DNA from: Candidatus Methylomirabilis sp.
Lineage (GTDB): Bacteria > Patescibacteriota > Patescibacteriia > DYHP01
Assembly (NCBI GenBank): GCA_020724105.1
Contig: DYHP01000013.1
Span: 1-22,178 of the forward strand
Length of the DNA: 22,178 nucleotides
Reading direction: 5' to 3'
Part shown: positions 20,645-22,178 of the stretch, one piece after another
How the letters are laid out: every line of letters begins with the position of its first letter
How positions within the stretch are numbered: the stretch's first letter is position 1
Translations under genes and position numbers: made by a program
The notes under the pieces: model-generated
Seen by the model: the letters and a program-made list of their open reading frames with translations, nothing else
Databases searched by the model: none
What the model was told of the DNA's origin: nothing

Positions 20645-22030
20645 TTAATACTGCAACACCGTCTTCATCTCTCTAATCTCTTCTTCTTTGTGGACGATTA
20701 TTTTTTCAATGTTGTAAGTGCCGAATTTAAACGCCTCAAAATAACCCTGCATCGCCGCCTCCGCCAGCCAGCCGCTGTTAAGCCAATCAAAAAGCCACTC
20801 ATCCGTATATTTCGGGTCCTCTTGGTCAATGCCCGCGCCAATCGCTTCAAGCCATTTGCGATTGAACACCTCCTGAGAGCCGATGGGCGGCGCCATAACA
20901 ATGGGCAGCCCCAAGGCGGTGTAAAAACAAAGTTCCGAAGGTTTTGTCCACAAAACATCGGTTATCCGCAGTGCTTTATTAAACTTTTTAAAATATTCCG
21001 ACTTGTTTTCCGCAAAAATAATCTCTACGCACCCGCCCCTTTTGAGTTCTGAAGAAACCGAGGAACGCTTCACCATTCTCACAAAATCTCTATAAACATC
21101 CTTCCTTGAACCGGCTACCAAAATAATTCTAATCTTCTTGTCTAAAATTTTGTCTTTTAAACTTTTCAAAATGTCGCGAGCGATTCCTCTCTGCGCGCCC
21201 GCGCCGCCGACGGCAAAAGTCAGGGTTAGCGGATGGTCCGCTTTTTTCGGCAATCTTTTTACTTTTAAATGCTTGCAAATGGATTTTTCGTATTGGGAGA
21301 TGTATTTTTTTTGCGGGTCAAGATTGTAAATTCTGTGCCATAAATCATTTTTTAAAACCCTCAAACCCGAACCTCCCAAATTTTCTTTAGGCAAAGGAAA
21401 TCCTGTTAGAAAAATGTTGTCGGGATGAACGCCATAAAGTTTCAACCTTTCTTCCACCCTGTAGCACGGAGCGAAATATTTAATTCTGCTTTTTTTTGAA
21501 TTTGGCGAAACCCAGGCGCGGCTTATGTCGGCATCGCAGATTTGGCAATAAATATCTTCCCTATAACCAAAATATTCCGCCATAAAAGCAATGGCAAAAA
21601 ATGAAGTTATAAGCGGCAAAGGTTTTTTATTCAATAAATCTATAAGTTGTTTGCCCCAATCATTCTTTTGAATCAAATACATTACCTCTCTGAGCTGAAG
21701 CGTGGGTTTTGACAAATCCCGCCGCGGATAAAAATTCGGAATTGACTGCAATTTGTCAAAAATCGACCAGACAATATCGCCGACAACCGGCACATGCTTA
21801 AATCTTGAAACCTTTTCGTATAATTTGCGGCTTGCGTCCCAAATTTTTTTATCGTCTTTGGGGATTTTTTTATAATCATTGGCGACAATTATGTCGCCTC
21901 TTTGCCTGCTGGCGGACGAACGTAGGCGCGGCGGACAAGTCGCTATGTTGCGCAACGGAAAAACCGCGCGCCGATGCCCATAGCCCATATCCACAGCTAT
22001 AACATACGCTTTGCGGTTTCGAGAAGCCAT
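20645..22030 (-). CDS. GT-B-fold glycosyltransferase-like protein (MGDG synthase/MurG-like)
   Basis: About 461 residues, not closely recognised. The N-terminal AYVIAVDMGYGHRRA resembles the glycine/His loop that opens MGDG synthase-type glycosyltransferases; the second half has LTFAVGGAGAQ, IRIILVAGSRKDV and TKPSELCFYTALGLPIVMAPP with a following GSQEVFN, the pattern of a nucleotide-sugar site in the C-terminal Rossmann domain. A glycolipid or wall product is a fair guess but not shown. I start at ATG 22030 (MASRNRKAY); the frame is open to 22120, but the first part of that (LLKIRNWELEI) derives from spacer repeats. A repeat insert adds CPPRLRSSASRQRG near residue 33. It is coupled to the AarF/UbiB-family gene just downstream. 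Confidence 0.68.
   Translation of the reverse strand: MASRNRKAYVIAVDMGYGHRRAVFPLRNIATCPPRLRSSASRQRGDIIVANDYKKIPKDDKKIWDASRKLYEKVSRFKHVPVVGDIVWSIFDKLQSIPNFYPRRDLSKPTLQLREVMYLIQKNDWGKQLIDLLNKKPLPLITSFFAIAFMAEYFGYREDIYCQICDADISRAWVSPNSKKSRIKYFAPCYRVEERLKLYGVHPDNIFLTGFPLPKENLGGSGLRVLKNDLWHRIYNLDPQKKYISQYEKSICKHLKVKRLPKKADHPLTLTFAVGGAGAQRGIARDILKSLKDKILDKKIRIILVAGSRKDVYRDFVRMVKRSSVSSELKRGGCVEIIFAENKSEYFKKFNKALRITDVLWTKPSELCFYTALGLPIVMAPPIGSQEVFNRKWLEAIGAGIDQEDPKYTDEWLFDWLNSGWLAEAAMQGYFEAFKFGTYNIEKIIVHKEEEIREMKTVLQY
21896..21940. repeat. GC-rich repeat inside the glycosyltransferase-like gene
   Basis: GCCTGCTGGCGGACGAACG and GCGCGGCGGACAAG repeat GGCGGAC; flanking GTCGCCTC and GGCGC units add partial symmetry. 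It encodes CPPRLRSSASRQRGD between PLRNIA and IIVANDY, where a short turn is expected. Confidence 0.6.
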
Positions 22031-22069
22031 ATATTCAATTTGCGGAATTAAATCTTCAAAAGTATCGCT

Positions 22070-22172
22070 GCAAATTTCTAATTCCCAATTTCTAATTTTT
22101 AATAAAAATCCAAATGTCAAAATCCAAATTATACCAAATCAAGTCCAAAATCCAAATGACGCAGTGCGTCAT
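22070..22172. repeat. AT-rich repeats and a 17-base palindrome at the right edge
   Basis: AATTTCTAATTCCCAATTTC and AAATCCAAAT units precede ATGACGCA-G-TGCGTCAT (22156-22172), two perfect 8-base arms. It lies upstream of the glycosyltransferase-like gene and runs toward the window edge. Confidence 0.6.
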
Positions 22173-22178
22173 CCTGAC

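Overview
The window looks like a chromosomal segment of a small-genome bacterium of the Candidate Phyla Radiation (Patescibacteria, Parcubacteria-like). This is inference. It rests on housekeeping genes mixed without large operons, a MurF-like ligase that lacks the usual N-terminal domain, a B12-dependent ribonucleotide reductase beside a lone corrinoid adenosyltransferase, and AT-rich spacers full of short repeats. UGA behaves as a normal stop: the FAD-protein and AarF/UbiB-family genes end in it.

Layout. Almost everything is on the minus strand. From left: a subtilisin-like protease cut by the window edge (1-668); a sugar-nucleotide-type epimerase (786-1955); a small coiled-coil protein (2169-2540); tRNA-Trp on the plus strand (2600-2673); corrinoid adenosyltransferase, class II ribonucleotide reductase and a DEDDy exonuclease (2740-6474, read right to left); a GC-rich, hairpin-rich gap without a convincing gene (6640-6835); a CvpA-type membrane protein; MetG; a secreted polysaccharide deacetylase; Lgt; an FAD-dependent dehydrogenase. 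A short plus-strand island follows, with a 36-residue zinc-ribbon protein and rpmA (L27), each with its own promoter and terminator. Then, again on minus: an FtsW/RodA protein, Lon, MurF, an AarF/UbiB-family kinase-like protein and a GT-B glycosyltransferase-like protein.

How the genes fit together. FtsW/RodA, MurF and the deacetylase concern the cell wall; Lgt and the AarF/UbiB protein concern the membrane. Ribonucleotide reductase and the adenosyltransferase form a functional pair: the second makes adenosylcobalamin, the cofactor of the first. No corrinoid-ring synthesis gene is present, which suggests salvage.

The most unusual trait is a set of palindromic or short tandem repeats placed inside conserved genes without breaking the frame (nrdJ, metG, lgt, the FAD protein, ftsW/rodA, the glycosyltransferase). 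Some are clearly copies of one element read in the same frame, for example ADLSARAGE and PDLPAQAGL in nrdJ, or IPPTPPFVKGEKEGDF in Lgt and IPHPTSSFKKRGGEEGDL in the FAD protein. They resemble in behaviour the Rickettsia palindromic elements. Two more oddities are in nrdJ: an in-frame UGA at codon 48, and a symmetric array of six TGGCGT/ACGCCA hexamers spaced 10-11 bp just upstream of the gene.
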